A DNA stretch of 64,000 bases from Stappia sp. Its GTDB lineage: Bacteria > Pseudomonadota > Alphaproteobacteria > Rhizobiales > Stappiaceae. The position numbers and the translations under genes are program-made. The stretch lies in the NCBI RefSeq assembly GCF_040110915.1, contig NZ_CP157793.1, positions 880,939 to 944,938 on the forward strand, in the 5' to 3' direction. This document shows, in pieces, positions 32,248 to 41,976 of the stretch; within the stretch, counting starts at the first letter, position 1, and the number at the start of each line of letters is the position of its first letter. The notes below the pieces were generated by a model. It was given only the letters and a program-made list of their open reading frames with translations, did not search any database and was not told the origin of the DNA.

Positions 32248-33679
32248 GCTGCTGCGCACCACGGCGATCAAGCTCGCGCTGATCTATCTGGCCGCCCTGT
32301 CGCTCGCCTCCGGCGCGGTCGCCGTCTATCTGTCGCAGAACACCGCGACCGTGCTGCGCGAGCAGATCGTCGAGACGGTGGATGCCGAGATCGCGGGCCT
32401 TGCCGATCAATACCGCATCGGCGGCATTCGCGGGCTGGTCGCCACGGTGGAGGCGCGCTCGCGCCGGCCCGGCGCCAGCCTCTATCTCGTGACCGACTTT
32501 GCCGCCAACCAGATCGTCGGCAACATCGAGACGCTCGACGGACGCGTCTTCGCCCGCGAAAGCGGCGAGTTGCAGCGCGTGAGCTACACGCCGCCGGGCG
32601 GCGGCGAGGCGCGCGAGGCGCTGGTGCGGGTGTTTCAGCTTTCCGGCGGCTTTCGCCTGCTGGTGGGGCGCGACCTCCAGGAGCAGCGCTATTTCCGCTC
32701 CCTGCTCGCCGAGGTGATGCGCTTCTGGCTGGTGGTGCTCGCCGGTCTCGGACTGATCACCTGGGTCTATGTCAGCCGGCGGGTGCTGAAGCGGATCGAT
32801 GCCATGGGCGCGACGAGCCGGCGGATCATGTCAGGCGATCTCGCCGAGCGCCTGCCGGTCGAGGGCACGGGCGACGAATTCGACCGCCTGGCGATCAGCC
32901 TCAACACCATGCTCGACCGGATCGAGGGGCTCATGCAGGGCCTCAAGCAGGTGTCAGACAACATCGCCCACGATCTCAAGACGCCGCTGACGCGGATGCG
33001 CTCGCGCGTCGAGGAGGCCCTGCGCGCGCAAGCCCCCGGCGGCCCCGCGCAGGCGGCGCTGGAACGCACCATCGAGGACTGCGACGCGCTGATCCGGACC
33101 TTCGACGCGCTGTTGCGGATCGCCCGTGTCGAGGCCGGATCCTCGGACGCCGAGCTTGCCGACATCGATGCCGGCGCGCTGGTCAGCGAGGTGGGCGAGC
33201 TCTACGAGCCCGTCCTGGAAGACGCCGGCGGCGCGCTGGAGGTCATGGCCCCGTCCGGGCTCCATGTGCGCGGCAACCGCGAACTTCTCGTGCAGGCCTT
33301 GATCAACCTCGTGGAAAATGCGGTGAAATACGCAAGGCAGCCCGAGGGCGATGGCGTAAGGGTGGTGCTCGAGGCCGCGCGCCGGGACAAGGACGTCCTG
33401 CTCAGCGTGCGGGACTTCGGGCCGGGCATCGCGGATAGCGACAAGGAGCGCGTCGTGCAGCGCTTCGTGCGGCTGGAGGAAAGCCGCAACGCGCCGGGCT
33501 CCGGGCTCGGTCTGTCGCTGGTCGCGGCGGTGGCGCGCCTGCACGGCGGCCGCTTCCGGCTGGTCGATGCGGAGCCGGGCTTGCGGGCCGAACTGGTCAT
33601 GCCGTGCGCGCAAGACGCGGCACGGGCCGAAAAGACGGGATCGAGCGGGGGAGAGGCGCGTGCAGGGGCAGCCGGATAG
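32231..33679 (+). CDS. Sensor histidine kinase partnering the degP-linked regulator
   Basis: A 482-residue kinase. TM1 is about 11-35 (IKLALIYLAALSLASGAVAV), a periplasmic domain of about 120 residues follows, and TM2 is about 160-180 (VVLAGLGLITWVYVSRRVLK). The HAMP has ATSRRIMSGDLAERLPVEGT, and the phospho-His is in NIAHDLKTPLTRMRSRVEEA (about 247). The ATPase motifs are LINLVENAVKYA, DFGPGIADSDKERV and APGSGLGLSLVAAVARLHGG. It starts at GTG 32231, overlapping the regulator by 17 bases, and overlaps glnE by 20. Confidence 0.92.
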   Translation: MTPLARLLRTTAIKLALIYLAALSLASGAVAVYLSQNTATVLREQIVETVDAEIAGLADQYRIGGIRGLVATVEARSRRPGASLYLVTDFAANQIVGNIETLDGRVFARESGELQRVSYTPPGGGEAREALVRVFQLSGGFRLLVGRDLQEQRYFRSLLAEVMRFWLVVLAGLGLITWVYVSRRVLKRIDAMGATSRRIMSGDLAERLPVEGTGDEFDRLAISLNTMLDRIEGLMQGLKQVSDNIAHDLKTPLTRMRSRVEEALRAQAPGGPAQAALERTIEDCDALIRTFDALLRIARVEAGSSDAELADIDAGALVSEVGELYEPVLEDAGGALEVMAPSGLHVRGNRELLVQALINLVENAVKYARQPEGDGVRVVLEAARRDKDVLLSVRDFGPGIADSDKERVVQRFVRLEESRNAPGSGLGLSLVAAVARLHGGRFRLVDAEPGLRAELVMPCAQDAARAEKTGSSGGEARAGAAG

Positions 33680-36614
33680 GTCGACGAAGGACGATGGCGA
33701 CACGCTGATCGAGGCGATACGCATCATTCCGCGTACGGAGGACGCGGACGCCGCCGAGGCGATCCTGACGGATCTTGCGCCGGCGCTCGCGCGGCTCGAC
33801 GACGGGCAGGGGGACACCGCGCGCAGGTTTCTCGCCGGTGCCTTGGGTAATGCGCCGTACCTGCGCGATCTCGCCTGTTTCGCGCCCGAGCGCCTCGGTG
33901 ACATTCTCACGACGTCGCCGCAGGCGCGCATCGGCCATCTGGTCGAGGCGGCTGAGGCGGCGACCGCCGACGACGAGGCGGGCCTGATGGCCACCTTGCG
34001 GGGCCTGAAGAACGACCTCGCCCTGACGCTTGCGCTGGCCGATATCGCTGGGGCGGTCGACCTTTATGCGGTGACCGAGGGGCTCAGCCGTTTCGCGGAT
34101 GCGGCGCTCACCGCCGCGATCCGTTTCTGCCTGCGCGACCTGGAGCGGCGCGGGCGGTTTTCGCCGCACGATGCCGCGCGGCCGGAAGAGGGCTCCGGCC
34201 TCGTGGTGCTCGCCATGGGCAAATACGGCGCGCTGGAGCTCAACTATTCCTCCGACATCGACCTGATCGTGCTCTTCGACCCCGACGTCGCCCCGATGGC
34301 CGGCGGCGCCGAGGCGCCGGTGGAATTCGTGCGGCTCACCAAGCGGCTCGTGAAGATCATGGGCGACCGCACGGCCGACGGCTACGTCTTCCGCACCGAC
34401 CTGCGTCTGCGGCCGGACCCCGGCGCCACGCCGCTCGCCATGTCGATCCCCGGTGCGCTCGTCTATTACGAGAGCCTGGGCCAGAACTGGGAGCGCGCCG
34501 CGCTCATCAAGGCGCGCGCCTGCGCTGGCGACATCGCCTGCGGCGAGAGCTTCCTGAAGGAGATCGCGCCCTTCATCTGGCGCAAGTATCTCGATTTCGC
34601 GGCGATTTCCGACGTCCACTCCATCAAGCGCCAGATCCACGCCCACAAGGGGCATGGCGAGATCGCGGTCGCCGGCCACAACGTCAAGCTCGGGCGCGGC
34701 GGCATCCGCGAGGTCGAGTTTTTCGCCCAGACGCAGCAACTGATCGCCGGCGGGCGGATCATGGATCTGCGCCAGCGCCGCACGCTCGACACGCTCGCCA
34801 CCCTGGCGCGGCTGGAGTGGATCGCGGCCGACGCACGCGACGAACTTACCGAGGCCTATCGCTTCCTGCGCGCGGTGGAGCATCGCATCCAGATGCTCAA
34901 CGACGAGCAGACCCACATCCTGCCTGCCGACGACAGCGCCCGCCGGCGCGTCGCCTGTCTGATGGGCTTCGACGATCTCACCGCCTTCGAGGAGGCCTTG
35001 CGGGCGCGTCTGATGACGGTCCAGGCGCATTATTCGGCCCTGTTCGAGAACGAGCCGGACCTTGCCTCCGATCTCGGCAATCTCGTCTTCACCGGCGACG
35101 ACGACGATCCGGAAACCCTGGAGACCCTGTCGCAGCTCGGCTACGCGCGGCCGAAGGAGGCGTCGAAGATCATCCGCGCCTGGCATTTCGGCCGCTATCC
35201 GGCGGTGCGTTCCGCCAAGGCGCGCGAGCGGCTCACCGAGCTTCATCCCGTGCTTCTCACGGCGCTGGCGAGCAGCGACAACGCCGATCACGCCCTGCTC
35301 GCCTTCGACGGCTTCCTGTCGAAGCTGCCGGCCGGCGTGCAGTTGTTCTCGCTGCTGCGCTCCAATCCGCATCTCTTGCGGCTCTTGGCCACCGTGATGG
35401 GGGCGGCGCCGCGCCTGTCGGAACTGGTGTCGACACGCGTGCATGTGCTGGATGCCGTGCTCGATCCGGCCTTCTTCGGCGCGATGCCGACCTCTGAGGA
35501 ATTCGCCGCCGGGCTGAAGCGCACGCTCGACCAGTCGCGCTTCTACGAGGAAGCGCTCGACCGGGCGCGCATCTTCGCGCAGGAGCAGCAGTTTCTGATC
35601 GGTCTGCGGCTGATCTCCGACACGCTGACGGCGCATCAGGTGGGCGAGGCGCTGGCCCGCCTCGCCGAGACGGTGATCGACGGGCTGATGCCGCGTGTGA
35701 TCGCCCATGTCGGGGAAAACCATGGCCATCTGCCGGACAGCGACTGGGCGATCCTCGCCATGGGCAAGCTCGGCGGGCGCGAGATGACGGCGGCATCCGA
35801 CCTCGACCTGATCCTGCTTTACGACCACGGCGAGGACGCCGCGCAGACGGACGGGCGCCGAGCGCTCGCACCCAGCCAGTATTTCATCCGTCTGACGCAG
35901 CGCCTGGTGTCGGCCCTGTCCGCCCCGACCGCCGAAGGGCGGCTCTACGAGGTCGACTTCCGGCTGCGCCCGTCCGGCAATGCCGGCCCGCTCGCAACGC
36001 GGCTTGCCTCCTTCGAGACCTATCAGGTCAGCGAAGCCTGGACGTGGGAACACATGGCGCTCACGCGTGGGCGGGTCATCGCCTCCTCGTCGGACGCGTT
36101 CGCGCAGCGGATCTCGACCCTGATCTCGCAGACGCTGGCGCGCCCGCGCGACCGCGCCGCGATCGCGCGCGAGGTGGCGACCATGCGCGCGCGCATCGAG
36201 GCCGAAAAGGGCACGCGGGACGTCTGGGATCTCAAGCAGGTCGCCGGCGGTCTCGTCGACATCGAGTTCATCGCCCAGTTCCTGCAACTCGTCCACGCGC
36301 ACGACACGCCGCAGGTTCTGTCGCAAACCACCGAAACCGCGCTGGAACGCGCGGCAAGGGCGGGTCTGCTCTCGCCCGGCGATGCCGACGTGCTGCTGCC
36401 CGCGATCCGGCTGTACCACGCGCTGACGCAGGTCCTGAGGCTGGCACTGGAGGGCAAGTTCGAGCCCGCGACGGCGCCGAAGGGCGTCAAGGAACTCTTG
36501 ATCCATGCCGGCGAGGCGCCGGATTTCGCGCATCTCGAAGCGGTGCTGCGGGACCGTCAGGCGGCGGTCCGCGCGGTCTTCGAGCGCCTCGTCGGACCGG
36601 TGACCCGCGACTGA
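33660..36614 (+). CDS. glnE: Bifunctional glutamine synthetase adenylyltransferase/deadenylase
   Basis: A 984-residue enzyme that attaches and removes AMP on glutamine synthetase according to PII state. It has two nucleotidyltransferase domains: deadenylylase with LELNYSSDIDLIVLFD (about 193-208) and adenylylase with MTAASDLDLILLYDHGE (about 709-725). Regulatory helical regions include RGGIREVEFFAQTQQLIAGG and GGLVDIEFIAQFLQLVHAHD. GTG 33660 follows GGGGGAGAGG and overlaps the kinase gene, suggesting one transcript with the two-component pair. The length is normal for the family. Confidence 0.96.
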   Translation: MQGQPDRSTKDDGDTLIEAIRIIPRTEDADAAEAILTDLAPALARLDDGQGDTARRFLAGALGNAPYLRDLACFAPERLGDILTTSPQARIGHLVEAAEAATADDEAGLMATLRGLKNDLALTLALADIAGAVDLYAVTEGLSRFADAALTAAIRFCLRDLERRGRFSPHDAARPEEGSGLVVLAMGKYGALELNYSSDIDLIVLFDPDVAPMAGGAEAPVEFVRLTKRLVKIMGDRTADGYVFRTDLRLRPDPGATPLAMSIPGALVYYESLGQNWERAALIKARACAGDIACGESFLKEIAPFIWRKYLDFAAISDVHSIKRQIHAHKGHGEIAVAGHNVKLGRGGIREVEFFAQTQQLIAGGRIMDLRQRRTLDTLATLARLEWIAADARDELTEAYRFLRAVEHRIQMLNDEQTHILPADDSARRRVACLMGFDDLTAFEEALRARLMTVQAHYSALFENEPDLASDLGNLVFTGDDDDPETLETLSQLGYARPKEASKIIRAWHFGRYPAVRSAKARERLTELHPVLLTALASSDNADHALLAFDGFLSKLPAGVQLFSLLRSNPHLLRLLATVMGAAPRLSELVSTRVHVLDAVLDPAFFGAMPTSEEFAAGLKRTLDQSRFYEEALDRARIFAQEQQFLIGLRLISDTLTAHQVGEALARLAETVIDGLMPRVIAHVGENHGHLPDSDWAILAMGKLGGREMTAASDLDLILLYDHGEDAAQTDGRRALAPSQYFIRLTQRLVSALSAPTAEGRLYEVDFRLRPSGNAGPLATRLASFETYQVSEAWTWEHMALTRGRVIASSSDAFAQRISTLISQTLARPRDRAAIAREVATMRARIEAEKGTRDVWDLKQVAGGLVDIEFIAQFLQLVHAHDTPQVLSQTTETALERAARAGLLSPGDADVLLPAIRLYHALTQVLRLALEGKFEPATAPKGVKELLIHAGEAPDFAHLEAVLRDRQAAVRAVFERLVGPVTRD

Positions 36615-36687
36615 CGCGCCATTTTCCGTCGCATGTATGCGGGGCGGTTTGGCGGCCCCCACGCCGGTTCCGAGTATCCTGGGTGGA

Positions 36688-39042
36688 TCAGGCCGCCGCG
36701 GTCTGCGCGGGGGCAACCGGCAGCGTCACCGTGACGGTGGTGCCTCGGCCGACGGTGGAGCGGATCTGCATCTCGCCGCCGTGCAGGCGCACCAGAGACT
36801 GGGCGATCGCCAGTCCCAGCCCCGAGCCCTTGTGCGTCTTGGTGAACTGGTTCTCCACCTGCACGAAGGGCTTGGCGAGGCGGGCGATGTCGCTCTCGCG
36901 AATGCCGATCCCGGTATCGGAGATGGCGATGCGAATGGTCGGGGTCGAGCCGGTTTTCACCGCCTCCGCCTTGAGCTCCACGGCGCCGCCGTCCGGCGTG
37001 AACTTGACCGCGTTGGACAGGAGGTTGAGCAGCACCTGCTTGATCGCCCGGCGGTCGCCGGTGAGCCGAAGCGCCTCGGCGGTTTCGCTGGAGACGGAGA
37101 TGTTCTTCTCCGAGGCGGCGGCCGAGATGATGCGCGAGACATCCCCGACGATGGCGCCCAGATCCACATCCTCGCGCTTCAGGTCCATCCGGCCTGCCTC
37201 GATCTTCGACATGTCGAGAATGTCGTTGATCACGTTGAGCAGATACCGGCCGCTTTCGTGAATGTCGTTGCAGTATTCGGAGTATTTGTCCGACCCGAGC
37301 GGGCCGAACATGCCCTGGTTCATGATTTCCGAGAAGCCAATGATGGCGTTCAGCGGCGTGCGCAGCTCGTGCGAGATATTGGCGAGGAACTCCGACTTCG
37401 CCTGGTTGGCTTCTTCCGCGCGGTTCTTTTCCTCGGAGTATTTCTCGGCCAGTTCGACGAGCTGCTGGGCCTGGACCTCGAGCTTCTGGCGCGACTGGCG
37501 CAGGTCGGCGACGGTAGCCATCAGCCGCCGCTCGCTGTCCATCAGCTTTTCCTCGTGCCGCTTGAGCGCGGTGATGTCGGTGCCGACCGACACGAAGCCG
37601 CCGTCCTTGGTGCGGCGTTCGGAAATCTGCAGCCAGCGCCCGTCGGCGAGGTGTGCCTCGTAGCTTGAGGAGGGGTCGCTGCCATCGCTGCCGATGGTGG
37701 GGCTTGCGGACACCACGGTCTGGCGGGCGGCGGACATCACCTCGGCATAGGGCGTTCCCGCGCGGATCGCCGCATTCGGCAGGTTGTGCAGCGTCTGGTA
37801 GTTCGAGTTGCACATCACCAGACGGTTTTCGGTGTCCCACAGCACGAAGGCTTCCGAGATTGTCTCGATCGCGTCGCGCAGACGCAGGTCGGCGGTGCGG
37901 CTTTGCTCGGCGAGCTTCTTCTGCTCGGTGATGTCGATGCAGATGCCGATCAGATGCGGTTCGCTGACGCCCGGCTCGCTCTGCACCTGGGCGCGGGCGC
38001 GCAGCCACACCCATTCGCCGTTGGCGTGGCGCATGCGGAACTGGCGGTCGACGGTGGTTTCGCCGGTTTCCAGGAGCGACTCGGCGAGCGCATAGAGATC
38101 GATGTCGTCGGGATGGGTCAGCGCGGAGATCTCGGAAAAGCCGAGGATGTCGTCGCGCGGCGGCAGTCCGAGCATCTCGTAGAGCGAGGCGGACCAGAAC
38201 AGGCGGCCGCGGGCGAGATCCCAGTCGAACAGGCCGCATCGGCCGCGGTTGAGCGCGAGGTCGATGCGGGCGCGGGTGGCCGCATAGATCTGGTCGGCCT
38301 GCTCCGCCCGGGTCGCCTGGGCGAAGAAGGCATAGATCAGGATCAGCATGACCGAGGCGGTGCCGACGAACAGCGTGACGTTGGCCGATACGTTCGCCCG
38401 CCATTGCGCGAAGATCATGTCCTTGTCCTGCACGAGCGCCACCATGCCGAGCCGCCCGTCGAGGTGATGGACGGTGGCATAGGCCGCGTCGTCGGTGTCG
38501 GCGGCAATCGTGAGCACGCCGGCGCGCGCGCCGAACACCGTGAGCGGTTGGCCGGCGCCGAGCACCTCGGCGAGCGCGCGCCCTTCGAGATCGGTGCGCA
38601 TCGGCGCGGTGGCGACGATCTGGCCCTCTGGATCGGCGATCAGGATGCGGCGGCCGTCGCCCGTGGCGCGCGGCGGCAGGCTGTCGGCCAGCGCGGCCTG
38701 AAGCGCGGTGTGGAACCCCTGTTCGGGCAGATCGGCCTCGGCGGCCGCGAGGCGGGTCGCCAGTGTGGTGGCGATCATCGTCAGATCGTCGCGGGCGCGC
38801 TGATCCGTTTCCTCGTGCTCGTAGGACAGCGTGAGCGCGCGGTAGGTGGCAATAGCGGCGATGAACACCACGCACAGAACGGGAATGGCGCGCCGGAAGA
38901 AGGGTTCGGCCGTGAGGAGGCGCTGATAGGCGGGGTGGGCAAGCAGCCGGATGTGACCGGTCAGAGACCGGGCGTCGCGCTGTCGTTTGAGCAAGTCCGC
39001 GAATCGACGCGCGGACGCAGTGCCTGTAAAGGCGCGCGCCAT
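36688..39042 (-). CDS. pleC: PleC-like PAS-domain sensor histidine kinase
   Basis: A 784-residue kinase. TM1 is about 54-74 (AIPVLCVVFIAAIATYRAL), a periplasmic segment of about 150 residues follows, and TM2 is about 230-248 (VGTASVMLILIYAFFAQAT). Two PAS domains follow (SLYEMLGLPPRDDILGFSEI and NRLVMCNSNYQTLHNLPNAA) and then a coiled coil. The phospho-His is in FLANISHELRTPLNAIIGF (about 558), and the ATPase motifs are LLNLLSNAVKFT, DTGIGI and GSGLGLAIAQSLVRLHGGEM. Convergent with glnE and upstream of pepN, as I recall for rhizobial pleC. A perfect CtrA box lies 118 bases upstream. The PleC name is by synteny and kinase subtype, so the symbol is provisional. Confidence 0.8.
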   Translation of the reverse strand: MARAFTGTASARRFADLLKRQRDARSLTGHIRLLAHPAYQRLLTAEPFFRRAIPVLCVVFIAAIATYRALTLSYEHEETDQRARDDLTMIATTLATRLAAAEADLPEQGFHTALQAALADSLPPRATGDGRRILIADPEGQIVATAPMRTDLEGRALAEVLGAGQPLTVFGARAGVLTIAADTDDAAYATVHHLDGRLGMVALVQDKDMIFAQWRANVSANVTLFVGTASVMLILIYAFFAQATRAEQADQIYAATRARIDLALNRGRCGLFDWDLARGRLFWSASLYEMLGLPPRDDILGFSEISALTHPDDIDLYALAESLLETGETTVDRQFRMRHANGEWVWLRARAQVQSEPGVSEPHLIGICIDITEQKKLAEQSRTADLRLRDAIETISEAFVLWDTENRLVMCNSNYQTLHNLPNAAIRAGTPYAEVMSAARQTVVSASPTIGSDGSDPSSSYEAHLADGRWLQISERRTKDGGFVSVGTDITALKRHEEKLMDSERRLMATVADLRQSRQKLEVQAQQLVELAEKYSEEKNRAEEANQAKSEFLANISHELRTPLNAIIGFSEIMNQGMFGPLGSDKYSEYCNDIHESGRYLLNVINDILDMSKIEAGRMDLKREDVDLGAIVGDVSRIISAAASEKNISVSSETAEALRLTGDRRAIKQVLLNLLSNAVKFTPDGGAVELKAEAVKTGSTPTIRIAISDTGIGIRESDIARLAKPFVQVENQFTKTHKGSGLGLAIAQSLVRLHGGEMQIRSTVGRGTTVTVTLPVAPAQTAAA

Positions 39043-39159
39043 GTCGTTGGCTCCCGATGTGTCGATTTTGGCCGCAAACTGAACGCAACCGGCGCTCGAA
39101 TCGACTTCATTTGAATCGCATTCGCGGGGTTTGTCCAGACGTCGGGAAGAAAAATATAG

Positions 39160-39174
39160 TTAATCGAAGGTTAA
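39160..39174 (-). promoter_or_regulatory. Perfect CtrA-type box upstream of the PleC-like kinase gene
   Basis: On the minus strand the sequence is TTAACCTTCGATTAAC: TTAA, seven bases, TTAAC, the full CtrA consensus. It sits in a locally A+T-rich patch of an otherwise G+C-rich window, 118 bases before the kinase start and 109 after the pepN stop. In alphaproteobacteria CtrA controls cell-cycle genes and often its own phosphorelay. Confidence 0.72.
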
Positions 39175-39282
39175 TTTTTGGCCGTCGCGCACAACTCCCA
39201 CGAGTCTTTTTGTTTCGGAGGCGATTCGACCTGACGGGCGCGGCGAGATCCTTCGCCGGCGCCCGGGCGAACCTCGCCGGCC

Positions 39283-41934
39283 CTATTGCAGGCAGCGGTC
39301 GACGATGTCGCGCAGATCCGGCGACAGGTCCGTCCTTGCGGCAAGATGCTGCAGGGCGGTCTCCGCCTTCGACCGCCGTCCCGGCTCGAGCGCGCGCCAC
39401 GAGCGGAAGGCGGACAGAAGCCGCGCGGCGGTCTGCGGATTGCGCGCGTCGAGCTGCAGGGCGAAGTCGGCCACGAAGGCGTAGCCGGCGCCATCCGCGC
39501 GATTGAACTGGCTCTGGTTGCCACTGGCGAAGGCGCCGATCAGCGCACGCACCCGGTTCGGGTTGGCCGGCGAGAAGCCGGGATGCGCCATCAGCGCCTT
39601 GACGGTGTCGAGCGTGTCGGGCGCCGGTGCGGTGGCCTGAACCAGGAACCACTTGTCCATGGCGAGCGGCGTGCCGGCATGGCGCTCGGCGAATGCGTCG
39701 AGGGCGGCGTCGGCGCCGGGCAGTCGGGCATGCACCAGCGTCGTCAGCGCGGCAAGGCGGTCGGTCATGTTGTCCGCGGCGTCGAAATGCGCGGTCACCA
39801 GCGCGCCGTCGGCATCTCGTTCGCCATGTCCGAGATAGTCGAGCAGCCCGTTGCGCAGGGCGCGCCGGCCGGCCTCCGCCGCGTCGGGCGTATAGGCGGT
39901 GCGGCTTGCCGTTGCGTCGTAGAGGGCGCGAAGCGTGTCGTGCAGGGCGTCGCTCAGGGCCGCGCGCAGCCGCCCGCGGGCGAGATGCACGGCCTGCGGA
40001 TCGACGTTGCTGCCAAGCTCCCGCGCGATATCGGATTCGCCCGGGAGTTGCAGGCACAGCGCACGGAACGCCGGTTCGAGCGTCTCGTCGGTCACGGTGC
40101 GCTCGATCGCCGACAGAAGCGCCGGATCGACCGCGACGGTCTGCTGCCCGGAGAGGGCCTTCGTTCCCGCGATCAGCGTCTTGGTGACGACCCGATGCAG
40201 CGCCGCCCAGCGGTTGAACGCGTCGTCGTCATGCGCGGCGAGAAACAGGAGCTCCGCATCGTCGAGATCCGTGCTGAGCGTCACCGGCGCGGAAAACCCC
40301 CGCAGCAGGGACGGCACCGCCGGCCGGTCCACGCCGGAGAAGACGACGGTCTGCGCCGGCGTGCGGATGTGAAGGACGTCGCCGGTCATCTCGGCGCCGC
40401 TCACCGCCTGCGGCTCGAGGCGCTGGCCGTCCTCGCCGATCAGCGCGACGCGGAGCGGAATGTGCATCGGCTGTTTCGCGCTCTGCTGCGGCGTCGGCGG
40501 CGTGTGCTGGCGCACGGTGAGCGTCAGCCGGCGTTCGTCGGCGTCGTAGTCGCGGGTCACGTGAAGCCCCGGCGTGCCGGCCTGGTCGTACCAGCGCGCG
40601 AATTGCGACAGGTCCTGTCCGCTCGCCTCCGCGAAGCAGGCGAGGAAGGCCTCCACCGTCGTGGCCTCGCCGTCGTGGCGGGCGAAGAACAGGTCCATGC
40701 CCTTGCGGAATGCGTCGGCGCCGATCAGCGTCTTGAGCATCCGCACGACTTCGGCGCCCTTCTCGTAGACGGTCGCCGTGTAGAAGTTGTTGATCTCGTG
40801 GTAGAGGCGCGGGCGCACCGGATGCGCCAGCGGGCCGGCGTCCTCCGGGAACTGATGCGATTTCAGAAGCCGCACGTCGGAGATGCGCTTGACGGGGCGC
40901 GAGCGCATGTCGGCGGAAAACTCCTGGTCGCGAAAGACCGTCAGCCCCTCCTTGAGGCAGAGCTGGAACCAGTCGCGGCAGGTGATGCGGTTGCCGGTCC
41001 AGTTGTGGAAATACTCGTGCGCGATCACCGCCTCGATGCCGGCGTAGTCCTGATCGGTCGCCGTGTCGGGATCGGCGAGCACGTATTTGTCGTTGAAGAT
41101 GTTGAGACCCTTGTTCTCCATCGCCCCCATGTTGAAGTCCGACACGGCGACGATGTTGAACACATCGAGATCGTAGCAGCGCCCGTAGGCCTCCTCGTCC
41201 CAGCGCATCGAGCGCTTGAGACTGTCCATCGCCCAGTCGCATTTCGCCTCGTTGCCGTGCTCCACATAGATGTTGAGCGCGACTGCGCGGCCCTCCGCCG
41301 TCGTGAAGCGGTCCGACACGCACGCGAGATCGCCGGCGACGACGGCGAAGAGGTAGCTCGGCTTGGGGTGGGGATCGTGCCACACCGCGAAATGGCGGTC
41401 GGTGCCGGGGATATCGCCCGCCTCGACCGGATTGCCGTTGCCCAGCAGCACTGGCGCCTCGCCTTTGCGCGCCTCGATCCGCGTCGTGTAGACGGAGAGG
41501 CAGTCCGGCCGGTCGAGGAAATAGGTGATGCGGCGAAAGCCCTCGGCCTCGCACTGGGTGCAATAGGTTCCGTTGGAGCGGTAGAGGCCCATCAGCCTGG
41601 TGTTGGCGTCCGGGTCGAGCCGGGTTTCCATCTCCAGCGTGAAGGGACCGTCGGGCACGCGCGCGATCTCCAGCCGCCGCGGCGTGACGCTGTAGCGCTC
41701 CGCCGGCAGTGCCTGGCCGTCGAGCGTGAGACCCGTCAGCTGCAGGTCGTCGCCGTCCAGCACCAGCGGCTCGCCCGGATCGCCGCCCGGCGCGCGGCGC
41801 ACGACGAGGCGGGCGGTCACGCGGGTCGCGCGCGGCGCGAGGCGGATGTCGAGATGCACCGCGTCGATCGCGAAGGCGGGCGGACGATAGTCCTCGAGGC
41901 GAACGGGCGCGGGGGTGTCTGGGCGCATCTGCAT
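39283..41934 (-). CDS. pepN: Aminopeptidase N (M1 zinc metallopeptidase)
   Basis: An 883-residue enzyme. The exopeptidase motif is MGAMENKGLNIFND, the zinc site is AVIAHEYFHNWTGNRIT (HExxH about 302-306), and the downstream zinc Glu lies in LKEGLTVFRDQEFS. Then comes the transition-state Tyr region with YTATVYEKGAEVVRML. An N-terminal beta domain begins RLEDYRPPAFAIDAVHLDI. It is a cytoplasmic enzyme that removes N-terminal residues from peptides. The length is typical of bacterial PepN. It has the same direction as the kinase gene downstream but is separated from it by 240 bases holding a CtrA box. Confidence 0.96.
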   Translation of the reverse strand: MQMRPDTPAPVRLEDYRPPAFAIDAVHLDIRLAPRATRVTARLVVRRAPGGDPGEPLVLDGDDLQLTGLTLDGQALPAERYSVTPRRLEIARVPDGPFTLEMETRLDPDANTRLMGLYRSNGTYCTQCEAEGFRRITYFLDRPDCLSVYTTRIEARKGEAPVLLGNGNPVEAGDIPGTDRHFAVWHDPHPKPSYLFAVVAGDLACVSDRFTTAEGRAVALNIYVEHGNEAKCDWAMDSLKRSMRWDEEAYGRCYDLDVFNIVAVSDFNMGAMENKGLNIFNDKYVLADPDTATDQDYAGIEAVIAHEYFHNWTGNRITCRDWFQLCLKEGLTVFRDQEFSADMRSRPVKRISDVRLLKSHQFPEDAGPLAHPVRPRLYHEINNFYTATVYEKGAEVVRMLKTLIGADAFRKGMDLFFARHDGEATTVEAFLACFAEASGQDLSQFARWYDQAGTPGLHVTRDYDADERRLTLTVRQHTPPTPQQSAKQPMHIPLRVALIGEDGQRLEPQAVSGAEMTGDVLHIRTPAQTVVFSGVDRPAVPSLLRGFSAPVTLSTDLDDAELLFLAAHDDDAFNRWAALHRVVTKTLIAGTKALSGQQTVAVDPALLSAIERTVTDETLEPAFRALCLQLPGESDIARELGSNVDPQAVHLARGRLRAALSDALHDTLRALYDATASRTAYTPDAAEAGRRALRNGLLDYLGHGERDADGALVTAHFDAADNMTDRLAALTTLVHARLPGADAALDAFAERHAGTPLAMDKWFLVQATAPAPDTLDTVKALMAHPGFSPANPNRVRALIGAFASGNQSQFNRADGAGYAFVADFALQLDARNPQTAARLLSAFRSWRALEPGRRSKAETALQHLAARTDLSPDLRDIVDRCLQ

Positions 41935-41976
41935 GTCCTGATGTTCGGTGGTGTGTCGGTTGCGCGCGGGGTCGGG

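Noticed and set aside
36640-36662. Hairpin GGGGC...GCCCC between convergent glnE and the kinase gene as a bidirectional terminator
   Set aside because: The stem is only five bases and has no T-run on either side. It is too weak to call.
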